From Vampirovibrio chlorellavorus (GTDB lineage: Bacteria; Cyanobacteriota; Vampirovibrionia; Vampirovibrionales; Vampirovibrionaceae), in contig LAPX01000005.1 in assembly GCA_001858525.1 (NCBI GenBank), positions 62,001 to 126,000 of the forward strand: a stretch of DNA of 64,000 bases, given 5' to 3'. A program made the translations under genes and the position numbers. The notes below the pieces were generated by a model. The model did no database searches and was not told the origin of the DNA. It saw only the letters and a program-made list of their open reading frames with translations. Below, piece after piece: positions 50,985 to 60,846 of this stretch (position 1 is its first letter; each line of letters opens with the position of its first letter).

Positions 50985-52144
50985 CCTGCAAGAAAGTCAT
51001 TTTACTGGCCCATGAACATTTATACGGTGGTGGCACGAAACAGGCTTTTTTATTGGCTGAGGCCCTGGTGACAATGGGTGTGCAAACGATACTGATCTCA
51101 AACGCGGAAAAAACCTGGCTGGGTCAAGCGATTCAAGAAAGTGGCTTACCCATTAAAACCTATTACTCCCACCAAATTGATCGAGCCATTCGCCCCTGGC
51201 AAGAACTACAGGTGCTTTTTTACATCATCAAAGTATTTCTCAAGGAAAAGCCTGATGTGGTTCTGGCCTCGGGGGTGAAATTGATTGGGTTGAGTGGTAT
51301 TGCAGCCTGGTTATGCAACGTCCCTGGCCGGTTTGCCATTATTCGGGGGGAAGGCGCGCCACCGGGTTCTCCCACGCTAAAGATCATTTACTGCATGCAT
51401 CGACTGCTGGCCCTGTTAGGGACCCGCTATATTACGGTGTCTGAGTATATTCGACAGCAGATGATCATGCACGGTATCTGCCAGCCGGATCGCATTCACA
51501 CGATTCACGACGGTATTCCGGTTGCAGCGTTTAGTGCCCTCTCTGGGACTGTAAATGCTGACTCCACTGGCTCTTTTACGGAAGTCTGGCAGTTGCCAGA
51601 AAATGCTTTTAAGATTGGCATGGTGGGGCGCTTTGTGGCAGGGAAGCGTTATGACTATTTTATTCAGTTTATGACGGCCTTATGTCGGGAATTTCCTCAT
51701 GTTTACGGGTTTTTGATTGGGGAGGGAGCCGATCGTCCTCAACTTGAAAGTCTGATTCAGGCTTCCGGTTTTGCAGATCGCATTTTGGTGGCGGGCTACT
51801 GTGCTGAAATGACCAAAGTGTATCGAGGCTTGGATTTTACAGTTTTATTCACCGATTATGAAGGATGCCCGAATTCCGTTTTAGAGAGCATGGCCGCCAG
51901 TGTGCCGGTTTTGGCCTCCAATGTTTGTGGCATTGGAGAAATTCTATCGTCTGGGCAGAACGGGTTTTTAGTGACGCATGGAAATATTGAAGAGGCGGTT
52001 GACTTGATTAGAAAGGCTATAGACAATCCAGAGCTTTGCAAGTCCATGGGGGAGAATGCGCTTCACTCGGTTTCTGCCCGTTTCGATTCATCCCGTAAGT
52101 TACAGGAGTTGGTTTCATATTTGCTCACAATGGGTACTTCCTGA
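50981..52144 (+). CDS. GT4-family glycosyltransferase
   Basis: 387 residues from ATG 50981 overlapping the previous stop. N-domain start VILLAHEHLYGGGTKQAFLL (donor/acceptor loop of GT-B enzymes), the inter-domain FKIGMVGRFVAGKRYDYFI, LIGEGADRPQLESLI, and the nucleotide-sugar motif TDYEGCPNSVLESMAASVPV with EX7E-like spacing. Cytoplasmic enzyme adding a sugar to the lipid-linked repeat unit. A 10-bp hairpin follows within the operon. Confidence 0.88.
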   Translation: MTCKKVILLAHEHLYGGGTKQAFLLAEALVTMGVQTILISNAEKTWLGQAIQESGLPIKTYYSHQIDRAIRPWQELQVLFYIIKVFLKEKPDVVLASGVKLIGLSGIAAWLCNVPGRFAIIRGEGAPPGSPTLKIIYCMHRLLALLGTRYITVSEYIRQQMIMHGICQPDRIHTIHDGIPVAAFSALSGTVNADSTGSFTEVWQLPENAFKIGMVGRFVAGKRYDYFIQFMTALCREFPHVYGFLIGEGADRPQLESLIQASGFADRILVAGYCAEMTKVYRGLDFTVLFTDYEGCPNSVLESMAASVPVLASNVCGIGEILSSGQNGFLVTHGNIEEAVDLIRKAIDNPELCKSMGENALHSVSARFDSSRKLQELVSYLLTMGTS

Positions 52145-52145
52145 T

Positions 52146-52169
52146 GGAGAACTTTGATTAAAGTTCTCC
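52146..52169 (+). other. perfect 10-bp intra-operon hairpin
   Basis: GGAGAACTTT-GATT-AAAGTTCTCC directly after the glycosyltransferase stop. No T tract follows, so it is more likely a message-stabilising or partial-terminator structure than a full terminator. Confidence 0.5.
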
Positions 52170-52228
52170 GTTCCATTGCCGATAATGACCCAAGTAGAGT
52201 AAAGAAAGCGATTGTTGGGTGTTGAAAC

Positions 52229-53257
52229 ATGACGATGTCTGAATTTTCTGGTATGAACTGCCTGGTCACGGGGGGAGCTGGCTTTGTCGGATCACATCTG
52301 GTTGATGCCTTGGTATCAGCAGGACATCGGGTGACCGTGTTTGATAATTTATCAACGGGTAAGCGTTACAACATCATGCATCACGGTGCCAATGTTGAAT
52401 TCATTCAGGATGATATTCGCAACATGTCTGCTTTGGTGGCGGCTTGCCGGGGAAAAGATATCATTTTTCATAAAGCAGCCATTGCCTCTGTGTCTGAGTC
52501 GGTTCGAGATCCTCAAAGTAGCTATGAGGTTAATATTCTAGGAACCGGAAATCTGTTTGAGGCCGCAGGGCAGGCCAATGTCAAACATTTGGTGTTTGCC
52601 TCCAGCGCTGCCGTTTATGGACCGGTAGAGCACACTGAATGCCATGAGGGATTGCTGACTCAGCCAGCCTCGCAATATGGGTTGAGTAAACTGGTTGGCG
52701 AGCAATATGGGCAATTTTATTCTAAGTTTAACGATATGCAGGTGACCTGTCTGCGATATTTTAATATTTACGGGACCAGGCAGAGTCAAAGTTCTGACTA
52801 TGCCGGTGTGATCTCATTATTCATTAATAACTTGCTGTCCAATAAAAATTTGACGGTATTTGGAGACGGAAAACAGACTCGGGATTTTATCAACGTGGCG
52901 GATGTGGTGCAAGCCAACCTGAACGCGTTAACCCAAACCGGACAGTATCAATTTGAGATTATGAATATTGGAACCGGTCAAAAATTGTCTCTGCTGGAGT
53001 TGATTGACGCCCTAAGGGCACTGCATGACAAGGGTTTTGAGGTAGAGCATCGCCCGGAGCGCCGCGGTGAATTACGGCACTCTTTATCCAATATTGATAA
53101 AGCCAGAAAATTGCTTGGCTTTTCGCCTAAAGTCCGTTTTAAGGATGGACTCTCTGAGGTTGTGGCGTATATTCGGCTTCAAAAAGAGTCCTCATATGAC
53201 TCTTTGCAGGCTGGGGAGCCGTTGATTTACAGTCCGGACAAAGCTTGCAACGCATAG
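52229..53257 (+). CDS. NAD-dependent nucleotide-sugar epimerase/dehydratase
   Basis: 342 residues, extended SDR. NAD-binding TGGAGFVGSHLVDAL, VFDNLSTGKRYN, catalytic Tyr-Lys in YGLSKLVGEQY, and YFNIYGTRQSQS and PERRGELRHSLSN typical of UDP-(N-acetyl)glucosamine/galactose 4-epimerases of the WbpP/GalE group. Provides an activated sugar for the polysaccharide. The exact substrate cannot be read from sequence. Confidence 0.88.
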   Translation: MTMSEFSGMNCLVTGGAGFVGSHLVDALVSAGHRVTVFDNLSTGKRYNIMHHGANVEFIQDDIRNMSALVAACRGKDIIFHKAAIASVSESVRDPQSSYEVNILGTGNLFEAAGQANVKHLVFASSAAVYGPVEHTECHEGLLTQPASQYGLSKLVGEQYGQFYSKFNDMQVTCLRYFNIYGTRQSQSSDYAGVISLFINNLLSNKNLTVFGDGKQTRDFINVADVVQANLNALTQTGQYQFEIMNIGTGQKLSLLELIDALRALHDKGFEVEHRPERRGELRHSLSNIDKARKLLGFSPKVRFKDGLSEVVAYIRLQKESSYDSLQAGEPLIYSPDKACNA

Positions 53258-53282
53258 GTTGATTGAGGAGTTTGCCGTTCTG

Positions 53283-54020
53283 ATGGATGCGTCATCTTAT
53301 CCCAAGAATACTTCCCTTCCTGAGCCCGAGGTAGAGTCGGAACGCTTTTTGCTGGAGTATATGCCGTTTACTCCCTCTGTGGAGTATCGTCGCTGGTATG
53401 GGTTTAAACGTGTGTTTGATCTGGTTTTTGCCAGTTTTGGACTGATTTTTTTCGCACCTCTGTTTGTATTGATTGCCATTGCCATTAAATTGACCTCATC
53501 GGGGCCTATTTTATTCCGTCAGGAGCGATTATCGATTTATGAAAAGCCTTTCACCCTGATTAAATTTCGTACCATGATGGATAAGGCGGAGGCGCAAACG
53601 GGTCCCACCTGGGTTCAGGAGGATGATGAACGAATTACGCCCATCGGACAGTTTTTACGTAAAACGCATGTGGATGAACTGCCTCAGTTGTGGAATATCT
53701 TACTTGGAGAAATGTCACTGATTGGCCCACGTCCTGAGCGTCCTGTTTTTGTAAAACGATTTCGCGATGAGGATGTTGAGAATTATAGTTGCAGGCACTT
53801 TTTCCGGCCCGGCATTACGGGATATGCGCAAATGAAGAATCCGAATCCCACGGTGGATCAGATTCAGGAAAAAACCGATGCAGATCTTTGGTATATTACC
53901 AACTGGAGTGTTAAGTTAGAGCTTTGGCTGATGCGCCAGACCGTGGTTTATTTTAGCAGATCGCTTTTGAGACTGATCTTGAGAACCCCCAAAAAATCAC
54001 ATCATTTGGACGCCCCTTAA
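53283..54020 (+). CDS. polyprenyl-phosphate sugar phosphotransferase (initiating transferase)
   Basis: 245 residues from ATG 53283 (a TTG at 53259 is the alternative). One membrane-entry helix (VFDLVFASFGLIFFAPLFVL) then the catalytic core: SSGPILFRQERLSIYEKPF, KFRTMM, KTHVDELPQLWNILLGEMS and LIGPRPERPVF, as in WbaP/WcaJ/PglC. Starts the repeat unit by moving a sugar phosphate to undecaprenyl phosphate. Short form lacking the extra N-terminal membrane domain. Confidence 0.9.
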   Translation: MDASSYPKNTSLPEPEVESERFLLEYMPFTPSVEYRRWYGFKRVFDLVFASFGLIFFAPLFVLIAIAIKLTSSGPILFRQERLSIYEKPFTLIKFRTMMDKAEAQTGPTWVQEDDERITPIGQFLRKTHVDELPQLWNILLGEMSLIGPRPERPVFVKRFRDEDVENYSCRHFFRPGITGYAQMKNPNPTVDQIQEKTDADLWYITNWSVKLELWLMRQTVVYFSRSLLRLILRTPKKSHHLDAP

Positions 54021-54021
54021 A

Positions 54022-55407
54022 TTGAATTCTTTAAAGCAATTGCAAGCGTTTATTCATCGTAATCAGCCATTGAATGGTTGGCAATGGTTGGTGTTAATAA
54101 TCAGGAAAAACAGCGCCCAAATGGCCATTTTACAATTTTTGGTGGTGGGTCTGACTTTCTTGAAAGAAATTGTTATGACGGGCTTTTTAGGGCTGGTCCA
54201 ATTTATGGATGCTTATACGCTGGTCAACAATATTTTGATATTCACCAGAAGTTACTTCGAACAGCTGGGCTACGGGGCGCTCATTCCGGCTTTGAGCCAG
54301 TCTGCCACAACTGTATCGTCTCTGGATGAGTCGGCGGGTGAAGCACGGTTTTCGCAGCAAAAACTATTGGTGGTCCTGCTTAATTATGCCCTTCTGTTTA
54401 CAGTGGTGATTGGTGGGGCTATTTGCCTGTTTCACAAGCCCATCGCCTGGTTGATTGCCCCAACCTGGTCCGATGAAAAATTACAGGACTTACTATTGCT
54501 CACCTGGTTGGTTCTGCCCTCCTGCTTTATGTTCCAGGTGGCTGAAATGTTTCGGGTGCTGTGCATTCAAGAGAAACGCTTTATTCTCTACCAACTACCC
54601 AGAATTATCAGTCTATTGTTATTTGTTTGCAGTTTTGTGATTTTGTTAACAGTCATGGGGCCACTGGGACTGGTCATTGCCTTACCAGCCTCTCAATTGG
54701 TGGAATTGTTGATCTATTGTATAGGGCTGAAAATTCGTCCGCAGTGGGCTTGGCGAACGCCTGGCTCTGCGTCTTTTTTACGAAAAGTATTGCCGGTTAG
54801 TTTGACCTGGGGTGTTTTTTCCTTGAGTGCGCTGGTTGATAATTTCTTTTTGAGTTTTTTATCTACCGGTGAGCCCAGTGCCTTTCGTTATGCCTATGTG
54901 AGTGTGTTGATAGCGGGTAGTCTCACGGTTGTGAATTTGCAAATGGTGAAATTGGCAGACTTGAATCAGGCCTGCTTGGAAAAAAATCTGGAAAAGGCAC
55001 TTGCCATTTTAAAAAGCGCCAGCGCTCAAATCATGTTGTGGAGTTTGCCCTTGATTGTGGGTTCTGTCTTGTTGGCGCCATGGTTAATCAAAATTATTTA
55101 TGAGCGAGGGGCCTTTACGCCTCACAACACTTTTTTGGTGTCCCAGTGTTATCAAATATTGATAGTAATGGTGCCTTATACAGCCCTATGGCGCTTAATT
55201 AGCAGTTGTTACTATAACTTGGGCCTGACAAGGCCATTGCTGCTGATGGGGATTGCTTTGCTATTCTTGCGCATTGGTATGGATTGGCTGGGTATTCATT
55301 TTTATGGACTGCAGGGTATTTCCTGGATGGTACTGATCAATTCCTATTTATTATTAATGGTGTTGAGCTGGTTTTTATTCAGTGCTAGAAACAGACTTAA
55401 GGTCTAG
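54022..55407 (+). CDS. MurJ/Wzx-like lipid-linked oligosaccharide flippase
   Basis: 461 residues from TTG, about 12-14 transmembrane segments. LTFLKEIVMTGFLGLVQFMD, ALSASVDNFFLS-like SLSALVDNFFLSFL, and IYERGAFTPHNTFLVSQCYQ match the MVF/MurJ branch of the MOP superfamily. Placed last in the operon, it most likely flips the polysaccharide repeat unit rather than lipid II. No SD is evident; translation probably couples to the preceding gene, which ends 1 base earlier. Confidence 0.82.
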   Translation: MNSLKQLQAFIHRNQPLNGWQWLVLIIRKNSAQMAILQFLVVGLTFLKEIVMTGFLGLVQFMDAYTLVNNILIFTRSYFEQLGYGALIPALSQSATTVSSLDESAGEARFSQQKLLVVLLNYALLFTVVIGGAICLFHKPIAWLIAPTWSDEKLQDLLLLTWLVLPSCFMFQVAEMFRVLCIQEKRFILYQLPRIISLLLFVCSFVILLTVMGPLGLVIALPASQLVELLIYCIGLKIRPQWAWRTPGSASFLRKVLPVSLTWGVFSLSALVDNFFLSFLSTGEPSAFRYAYVSVLIAGSLTVVNLQMVKLADLNQACLEKNLEKALAILKSASAQIMLWSLPLIVGSVLLAPWLIKIIYERGAFTPHNTFLVSQCYQILIVMVPYTALWRLISSCYYNLGLTRPLLLMGIALLFLRIGMDWLGIHFYGLQGISWMVLINSYLLLMVLSWFLFSARNRLKV

Positions 55408-55434
55408 AACAGAGGTTGAACCTTTCAGCAAGGC

Positions 55435-55980
55435 CTATTGCCGAATAATCAAATCGCCCTGAGAGTCTATGATGTATTCTTTTTGCTTGGCAGCCTCAGT
55501 TAGTTGCTTGCGAAGCACTTTATTAAAGTCATTAGCTTTTTTGATACCACCCTCGGCAAAGGCATCGGCCATATTCTGCAGGGTTTCTTTCTCAACGGGC
55601 GCGTTTAATGTCTTATGAATTTCAAAGTAAGTAAAAACACTATCCATGAGGTTTAGGACCTGTTTGGTCATTTTGATCTGATCATTTTCAGGTAATACGT
55701 AGATGTGGTTGACGGCCTTTTGAGTGGATGGATTTTTGTCGTAATTCCGTCGTTTCTTTTGTGACTGGTGGAGTCCCAAGACTTTGTCGCTACCCACGGA
55801 TTTGAGGTCATTCATTAATTGTGAAACTTTATACTCTTTTTCTGCCACTTTAACGACGCAGTCTCCAATGATGGTCTGAACGTCGTTTGGCAGCGACGCT
55901 AAAAAGTGAATTGCTTTCGCCAGCTCTGGTTTCTTATCGTGCCACCGTTCGTGCTTTTTAGTCACGTCACCACGCTCCAT
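55435..55980 (-). CDS. hypothetical helical cytoplasmic protein
   Basis: 181 residues, Lys/Asp/Glu-rich and mostly helical; no signal peptide, membrane segment or recognised domain. The centre (KKRRNYDKNPSTQKAVNHIYV) is strongly basic. It converges on the flippase gene with a 27-bp gap. TATGAT lies about 20 bases before the ATG and could be its -10. Base composition is more AT-rich than the neighbours. Confidence 0.5.
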   Translation of the reverse strand: MERGDVTKKHERWHDKKPELAKAIHFLASLPNDVQTIIGDCVVKVAEKEYKVSQLMNDLKSVGSDKVLGLHQSQKKRRNYDKNPSTQKAVNHIYVLPENDQIKMTKQVLNLMDSVFTYFEIHKTLNAPVEKETLQNMADAFAEGGIKKANDFNKVLRKQLTEAAKQKEYIIDSQGDLIIRQ

Positions 55981-56074
55981 ACCACATTCCCGAGATCAGA
56001 TCATAACAGTTGTTAGGGTGCTTAAAATCCACCATCGGGAGGAGTCGGGGAGTGAGCGCAAGTAGGGCTGTTGT

Positions 56075-57055
56075 TTAGCGGGATTTTTTTTCCACAAAGC
56101 CGTTAACGACTTTACCCAAAAACTGGCTGCCGGGGTAAACCACAATTTTTCCATAGCCGCTGTCAAATTGCACTTGCCCACTCACAGTGCTACCGTTCCG
56201 AAGTTCTAGAACATTAATGACAGGCTTATTTTCGATTTTCTTTTTGCTGGTTGTGCTGGCCGGTTTACGGCTTGTGGCAACCGCGGATGGATCCCAGCCT
56301 GGCCCATAAACCGTAGGGGCTTCCGGATTGGTGGCCTGGTAGGCTTGATAACTGCTTGGCCCTTCCCCGGACACTTTCAGGCCATTGACATAAATACTTT
56401 GCTCTGGAGTGATGACCGTGGTCTGGTTCAGGGCACCCTTGATGGTAAAGCCGTTGATGGCGGAAAGTCCGGTGGCTCCGACCCTCACGGTGGCCACATT
56501 GTTGCCACCAATGACGATACCTGAACCCAGATTGTTATTTCGTTCGGAAAACAGAATGTCAGTGGCTTTACTGTCATCCAGCGTGGCCAAATGACCACCC
56601 AGCGAAATCAGCCCATTGACTTCTGAATGCTCAATGGCCACTTCGTTTCCGGCGCTGACACGTTGGGCGACACGGGCATCATGCAGGGTCACATCGTGCC
56701 CGGCGGCAATATTTTGAATGACCTGACTGTGAATAATTTCGGCATCATGTCCAGCGGCAATGTTTTGCACTTCCGCACACTCATTGAGCGAGATACTTTT
56801 CCCTGCGGAAATATTGCCACCAATAGCGCAGTTATTACAGGTAATATTTCGTCCGGCAGCGAGTTTGCCTTCCACTTGTACAGAGCTCAGCATTAAATCG
56901 CGTCCCACGGAGGCTGAGGTAATAGATTGAGAAACCATTTGTAAATCAGTGGCACTGGTGTAGTGGTTGCTTCTGGCAAAGGCGGGTGTTGCACACACTA
57001 GTGAGAGGACAAAGGTGAGCAGGAGGCTTTGAATTTTTGAGTTCATCAGAGACAT
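56075..57055 (-). CDS. secreted bactofilin-like/beta-helix repeat protein
   Basis: 326 residues; signal peptide (LLLTFVLSLVCATPAFA). Residues ~45-170 are short repeats with alternating hydrophobic positions and recurrent AAGxDxxI/AGxxV turns (QNIAAGHDAEIIHSQVI, QNIAAGHDVTLHDARV, QRVSAGNEVAIEHSEV), the pattern of a right-handed beta-helix as in bactofilins and DUF583 proteins. The Cys pair in ITCNNCAIGG could form a disulfide. C-terminal VYPGSQFLGKVVNG repeats the fold. Likely a surface or periplasmic polymerising scaffold. Confidence 0.65.
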   Translation of the reverse strand: MSLMNSKIQSLLLTFVLSLVCATPAFARSNHYTSATDLQMVSQSITSASVGRDLMLSSVQVEGKLAAGRNITCNNCAIGGNISAGKSISLNECAEVQNIAAGHDAEIIHSQVIQNIAAGHDVTLHDARVAQRVSAGNEVAIEHSEVNGLISLGGHLATLDDSKATDILFSERNNNLGSGIVIGGNNVATVRVGATGLSAINGFTIKGALNQTTVITPEQSIYVNGLKVSGEGPSSYQAYQATNPEAPTVYGPGWDPSAVATSRKPASTTSKKKIENKPVINVLELRNGSTVSGQVQFDSGYGKIVVYPGSQFLGKVVNGFVEKKSR

Positions 57056-57184
57056 ACGTGTTCCCCTAGTGTGTCGGCTTGAAAAGCGAGTGCCGAATTT
57101 CGTTACAAGCTAACACAACCCAGCCGATTTTGCACCGCTGTGAACGGTTAATATACGCATTATTTCTGTCTGCAGGGCTTAACG

Positions 57185-57904
57185 TTAGAGGGGGAGATTT
57201 TCCCAGTGCATCGGCTTGGGTGAATGCTGGGCTGGTGTCTCAGGAGTATGGGACGAACGTTGTTCACTGAGCCTTTCCGCTTCTTGAAGCCACTGGACCA
57301 CTTGTGCGTCTGTACACTGGGGAAAGCGTTCATACCAGGCGCTGACCGCATCAAAACTTTCCGGTTTTTCCAGGCAGATGATCTCATCCACTTCATACCG
57401 AAGCTGGCTCAATAAAGGACGAGTCCCTACGGGAACGGCGAGGACTACTTTGGCTGGCTCCAGAGCCTTGATGGCTTTGATGGCTGCCCTTGCGGTGGCC
57501 CCGGTAGCCAGGCCGTCATCCACGATGATGGCTGTTTTTCCGCTGAGCGTGGGAAATGGCCGACTGCCTCGGTACTGTTGCAATCGTCGGTTTAACTCGA
57601 TTCTGGCCTTTTCAATCCGGGGGGGCAGCGCGTCCGCTTGCAGTCCCAGCATGACCAGAACATCCCGGTTTAAAATCAGAACATTTTCTGGCCCTACCGC
57701 ACCTGCGGCAAGCTCCTCGTGTCCCGGTGCGCCAATTTTGCGAACCACCAGCACATCCATTGGTTTTTGCAGACGGCGAGCCACTTCAATGGCCACTTCC
57801 ACTCCACCTCTGGGCAGGCCGAAAATCAGGCAGTTTTCTCGCTGATAAGGCAATAAGGCTTCTGCCAATTGACGTCCGGCATCGCTGCGATCTTTAAACA
57901 CCAT
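57185..57904 (-). CDS. phosphoribosyltransferase-family protein
   Basis: 239 residues from ATG 57904 with GAGGTGG upstream. Seen: FGLPRGGVEVAIEVARRL, VRKIGAPGHEELAAGAVG and the PRPP-binding loop TAIIVDDGLATGATARAAI. Matches the stand-alone PRTase family often found near erythromycin-esterase or stress proteins. The base or nucleoside substrate is unknown. Confidence 0.85.
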   Translation of the reverse strand: MVFKDRSDAGRQLAEALLPYQRENCLIFGLPRGGVEVAIEVARRLQKPMDVLVVRKIGAPGHEELAAGAVGPENVLILNRDVLVMLGLQADALPPRIEKARIELNRRLQQYRGSRPFPTLSGKTAIIVDDGLATGATARAAIKAIKALEPAKVVLAVPVGTRPLLSQLRYEVDEIICLEKPESFDAVSAWYERFPQCTDAQVVQWLQEAERLSEQRSSHTPETPAQHSPKPMHWENLPL

Positions 57905-58024
57905 GAAAAGCCACCTCTCTTGAAATTCCCAATGAGCGGCCATCATAGCAATTCATGGTGTTCATGCCATTCCACAGTTCGGCAATAACTGGATGATTTT
58001 CGAGCGTCTAAGCCTGAGGTCGCA

Positions 58025-58606
58025 TTATCCGTGCAGCTTGTTTAGCAAGTTGGCTACTTGAGCGCCCAGTTTCTCAATGGCTGCCTGCTGTTTGGCATCT
58101 TTTAAATGACCTTCTGGGGTAAAGACTTCATGGGCTTTGGATACTGCCACCTGCTCCGGTAATACCAGCACCCCGATATTTTCCAGGATGGTACGGACGG
58201 GCGTTAATCCCCGTAAGCCACCCAGTGCACCGGGAGAGGCACTCATGAGGGCGCATACTTTGCCTTTAAAACAGGCCAGCGGAGCTTCTCCCTCCGCAGG
58301 GCGAGAGGCCCAGTCTATGGCATTCTTTAGGACGGCGCTGATAGAACTGTTGTACTCCGGACTGGCAATTAGAAGGCCCTGATGAGAGAGCAGCAAATCC
58401 TTAAATTGTCTGGCGTTGGCTGGTAAGCCTTCGGCCTGTTCCAAATCTTCGTCAAATAAGGGCATGGGAAGCGTCTTTAGATCCAGAAAAGTCACTTGAG
58501 CACCGGCTTTTTCAGCGCCCAGTCCCGCGATTTTGACCAGTTTTTTGTTGTAGGATTCGGTGCGGGTACTGCCGGCAAAAATTAGGATGCGGGGTGCTTC
58601 GCTCAT
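58025..58606 (-). CDS. NADPH-dependent FMN reductase
   Basis: 193 residues, flavodoxin-like fold. FMN phosphate loop FAGSTRTESYNKKL and the isoalloxazine-contacting SPEYNSSISAVLKNAIDWAS are diagnostic of the ChrR/AzoR-type NAD(P)H:FMN reductases. Reduces flavin, quinone, chromate or azo compounds; natural substrate not evident. Single gene, divergent from the amine oxidase. Confidence 0.9.
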   Translation of the reverse strand: MSEAPRILIFAGSTRTESYNKKLVKIAGLGAEKAGAQVTFLDLKTLPMPLFDEDLEQAEGLPANARQFKDLLLSHQGLLIASPEYNSSISAVLKNAIDWASRPAEGEAPLACFKGKVCALMSASPGALGGLRGLTPVRTILENIGVLVLPEQVAVSKAHEVFTPEGHLKDAKQQAAIEKLGAQVANLLNKLHG

Positions 58607-58808
58607 CGGTTTGGGCTCCTTTTTTACCTTTATTTTGAACCTTTAAAAAATTATAAGATTCAATCTGCGTTATTAAAGCATATCCTGCCTGAGCTTGTTT
58701 GCTGACTAGAATGTCCTACTTCCGATTTGGGCTGTACCTTTGCGGACGTGGATTTTTTTCTTTATGATGAGCTTGTTTTCAATTTTTAGAGAGATAGAGG
58801 GAAGCGTT

Positions 58809-60440
58809 ATGGCTAGGACTGCTTTGTGGACATGGTTAAAAAAGTTAACCACAGAGGCCCTGACGCAGACGCTGGAGACTCCGCTCACCCGGCGCCAGTT
58901 TTTGAAAACCTTATCCGGTACGGCCCTGACGGTGGGCGTTACCTCCTTGGGGTTAGCACAGGCCCAGAAAAATACGGCGTCCGATAAAGGGCACCCCGCG
59001 GTTGCTGGTGTTCAATCTAACAAAGCCAGGGTAGTCATTGTGGGTGCTGGGCTGGCCGGCTTGGTCAGTGCTTACCGCCTTACCCAGTTGGGAATTTCCT
59101 GTGAACTTTATGAGGCCAGCCACCGGGTGGGAGGTCGTGTGTTTACCCGGCGTAATGTGAACCGGGAAGGCATGTTCGTGGAGCTGGGTGGAGAACTGGT
59201 AGACACCAACCACGAGGCCCTGATTGGATTATGCCAGTCCCTGAACGTACCTTTGGAGCGTTTCCCTGCAGCCGGTGAAGGTATTCAGTCTGCTTTGTTC
59301 ATTAATGGTCAGGATGTTAAGACGGAACAGGATGTCATAGAGGCCTTTCAGCCATTGGCCAAAGCCTTGGCCAATGAGTTAAAAAGGATTTTTCCCGATG
59401 GGGAAGTGCGTATCCCTACTTATCAGGACCCCTGTGGGGCGGAGTGGCTGGATCAGATGTCTTTACAGGCCTATCTGGATGGTTTAAAAGACGTACCGCT
59501 TTGGCTCACGCGGGTGATTAAAGCCGCCTATACCGGTGAATATGGCCTTGACCCACAGGATCAATCCGCCTTGAATTTGCTGCTCCTGATTGACCCGGAA
59601 ACCAGTGAAGGGTTCCGGATGTTTGGCGAGAGCGATGAGGCCATGCGTATACAGGGCGGTAATAGCAGCTTGGTGGATGCTTTATATGCCGCTATCCGTG
59701 GGAAAGTTCCTGTTCGCTATGGCTATAAATTAAGCCAATTCATTGATGATGGGACGTCCTTGACGCTGACTTTTCATCACCGACGTCGCAAACGCACGGT
59801 GAGTGCCGAGCAAGTCATTCTGGCGACCCCATTCTCGGTCCTTCGACACGTCAAAGGGATCGAGACACTGGGCTTATCGGAACGTAAGCTGAAGGCCATC
59901 CAGGAGTGGGGCTATGGCACCAACAGCAAGCAAATGATGCTATTTAACAACCGTTTCTGGCTGAACTCCGCAGCGCCATACCCTGCCAATACCGGGGAGT
60001 TGTTCACCGATTGGCCTAGCCAGTGCTATTGGGAGACCAGCAGGCTGCAAGCCGGAAATCAAGGGGTTCTGACCAATTTCCTGGGGGGGAGGGCCGGTGT
60101 TTCCGCCGATGGTAGTCAATGGCGCAAGGCATTAGCGGACTTGGAGCAACTCTTTCAGGGGCAAGCCACTCGGGAGTTCACAGGGCAACAGGTCTTAATG
60201 AACTGGTCCCGTCATCCCTGGGCCAAAGGAAGTTACAGCTGCCCCGCTCCAGGTCAGTACACCAGCTTGATGGGGGTGGCTGGTGAGCCTGAGCTGAATG
60301 GACGGCTTTTCTTTGCGGGTGAGCACTGTAGCGTAGACTGGGCTGGCTTTATGAACGGGGCTGTGGAAAGCGGTTTGGTGGCCGCTGAGCGCATCGTGGG
60401 TTCTGAAAGTCGGCTTCAAGCTGGTTTGAATCTGGCTTGA
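58809..60440 (+). CDS. Tat-exported FAD-dependent amine oxidase
   Basis: 543 residues from ATG 58809, set by AGAGGGAAG; a longer frame begins at 58740. Twin-arginine signal TRRQFLKTLSG at ~27-37 and hydrophobic TALTVGVTSLGLA, so exported folded with FAD. FAD dinucleotide fold VVIVGAGLAGLVSAYRL, GGRVFT, and C-terminal LFFAGEHCSVDWAGFMNGAV, as in L-amino-acid and polyamine/monoamine oxidases. Produces peroxide and ammonia in the periplasm from an unknown amine. Confidence 0.9.
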   Translation: MARTALWTWLKKLTTEALTQTLETPLTRRQFLKTLSGTALTVGVTSLGLAQAQKNTASDKGHPAVAGVQSNKARVVIVGAGLAGLVSAYRLTQLGISCELYEASHRVGGRVFTRRNVNREGMFVELGGELVDTNHEALIGLCQSLNVPLERFPAAGEGIQSALFINGQDVKTEQDVIEAFQPLAKALANELKRIFPDGEVRIPTYQDPCGAEWLDQMSLQAYLDGLKDVPLWLTRVIKAAYTGEYGLDPQDQSALNLLLLIDPETSEGFRMFGESDEAMRIQGGNSSLVDALYAAIRGKVPVRYGYKLSQFIDDGTSLTLTFHHRRRKRTVSAEQVILATPFSVLRHVKGIETLGLSERKLKAIQEWGYGTNSKQMMLFNNRFWLNSAAPYPANTGELFTDWPSQCYWETSRLQAGNQGVLTNFLGGRAGVSADGSQWRKALADLEQLFQGQATREFTGQQVLMNWSRHPWAKGSYSCPAPGQYTSLMGVAGEPELNGRLFFAGEHCSVDWAGFMNGAVESGLVAAERIVGSESRLQAGLNLA

Positions 60441-60632
60441 ACTGTACTTGAACCATTGCTGTGCTTTGGTTAAACTGGGCTTATACTCAGCAGATTCTGG
60501 AAACTGGTGTTTTGACTCCGGCGTGCGGTTAGTGAACTGACCGACATACTAAAGCTTGATTTTGGGTTTTCAGGGAACTAAAATGCTGAAATTATTCTAC
60601 TTTGCTCATCCCCCTCAGGAGAATTCATTTTT

Positions 60633-60842
60633 ATGCGTGAAGCAGTCCACCCTCAATACAACAAGGTAAAAGCCACCTGTGTGTGTGGAAACACCATTGA
60701 CACCGGTTCTGTGCTGTCCGAAATCCGTTTGGACGTTTGCAGCGCTTGCCACCCCTTCTTTACCGGTACCCAGAAGATTATGGATACCGAGGGACGGGTT
60801 GAAAAGTTCAAGAAGCGCTACGCCAAACCCGACCAGAAGTAG
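60633..60842 (+). CDS. rpmE: 50S ribosomal protein L31
   Basis: 69 residues with both zinc-binding Cys pairs: CVCG in KATCVCGNTI and CSAC in LDVCSACHPFFTG, the C+ form. Strong AGGAG SD. A terminator separates it from prfA, an arrangement often conserved. Confidence 0.96.
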   Translation: MREAVHPQYNKVKATCVCGNTIDTGSVLSEIRLDVCSACHPFFTGTQKIMDTEGRVEKFKKRYAKPDQK

Positions 60843-60846
60843 TTTT

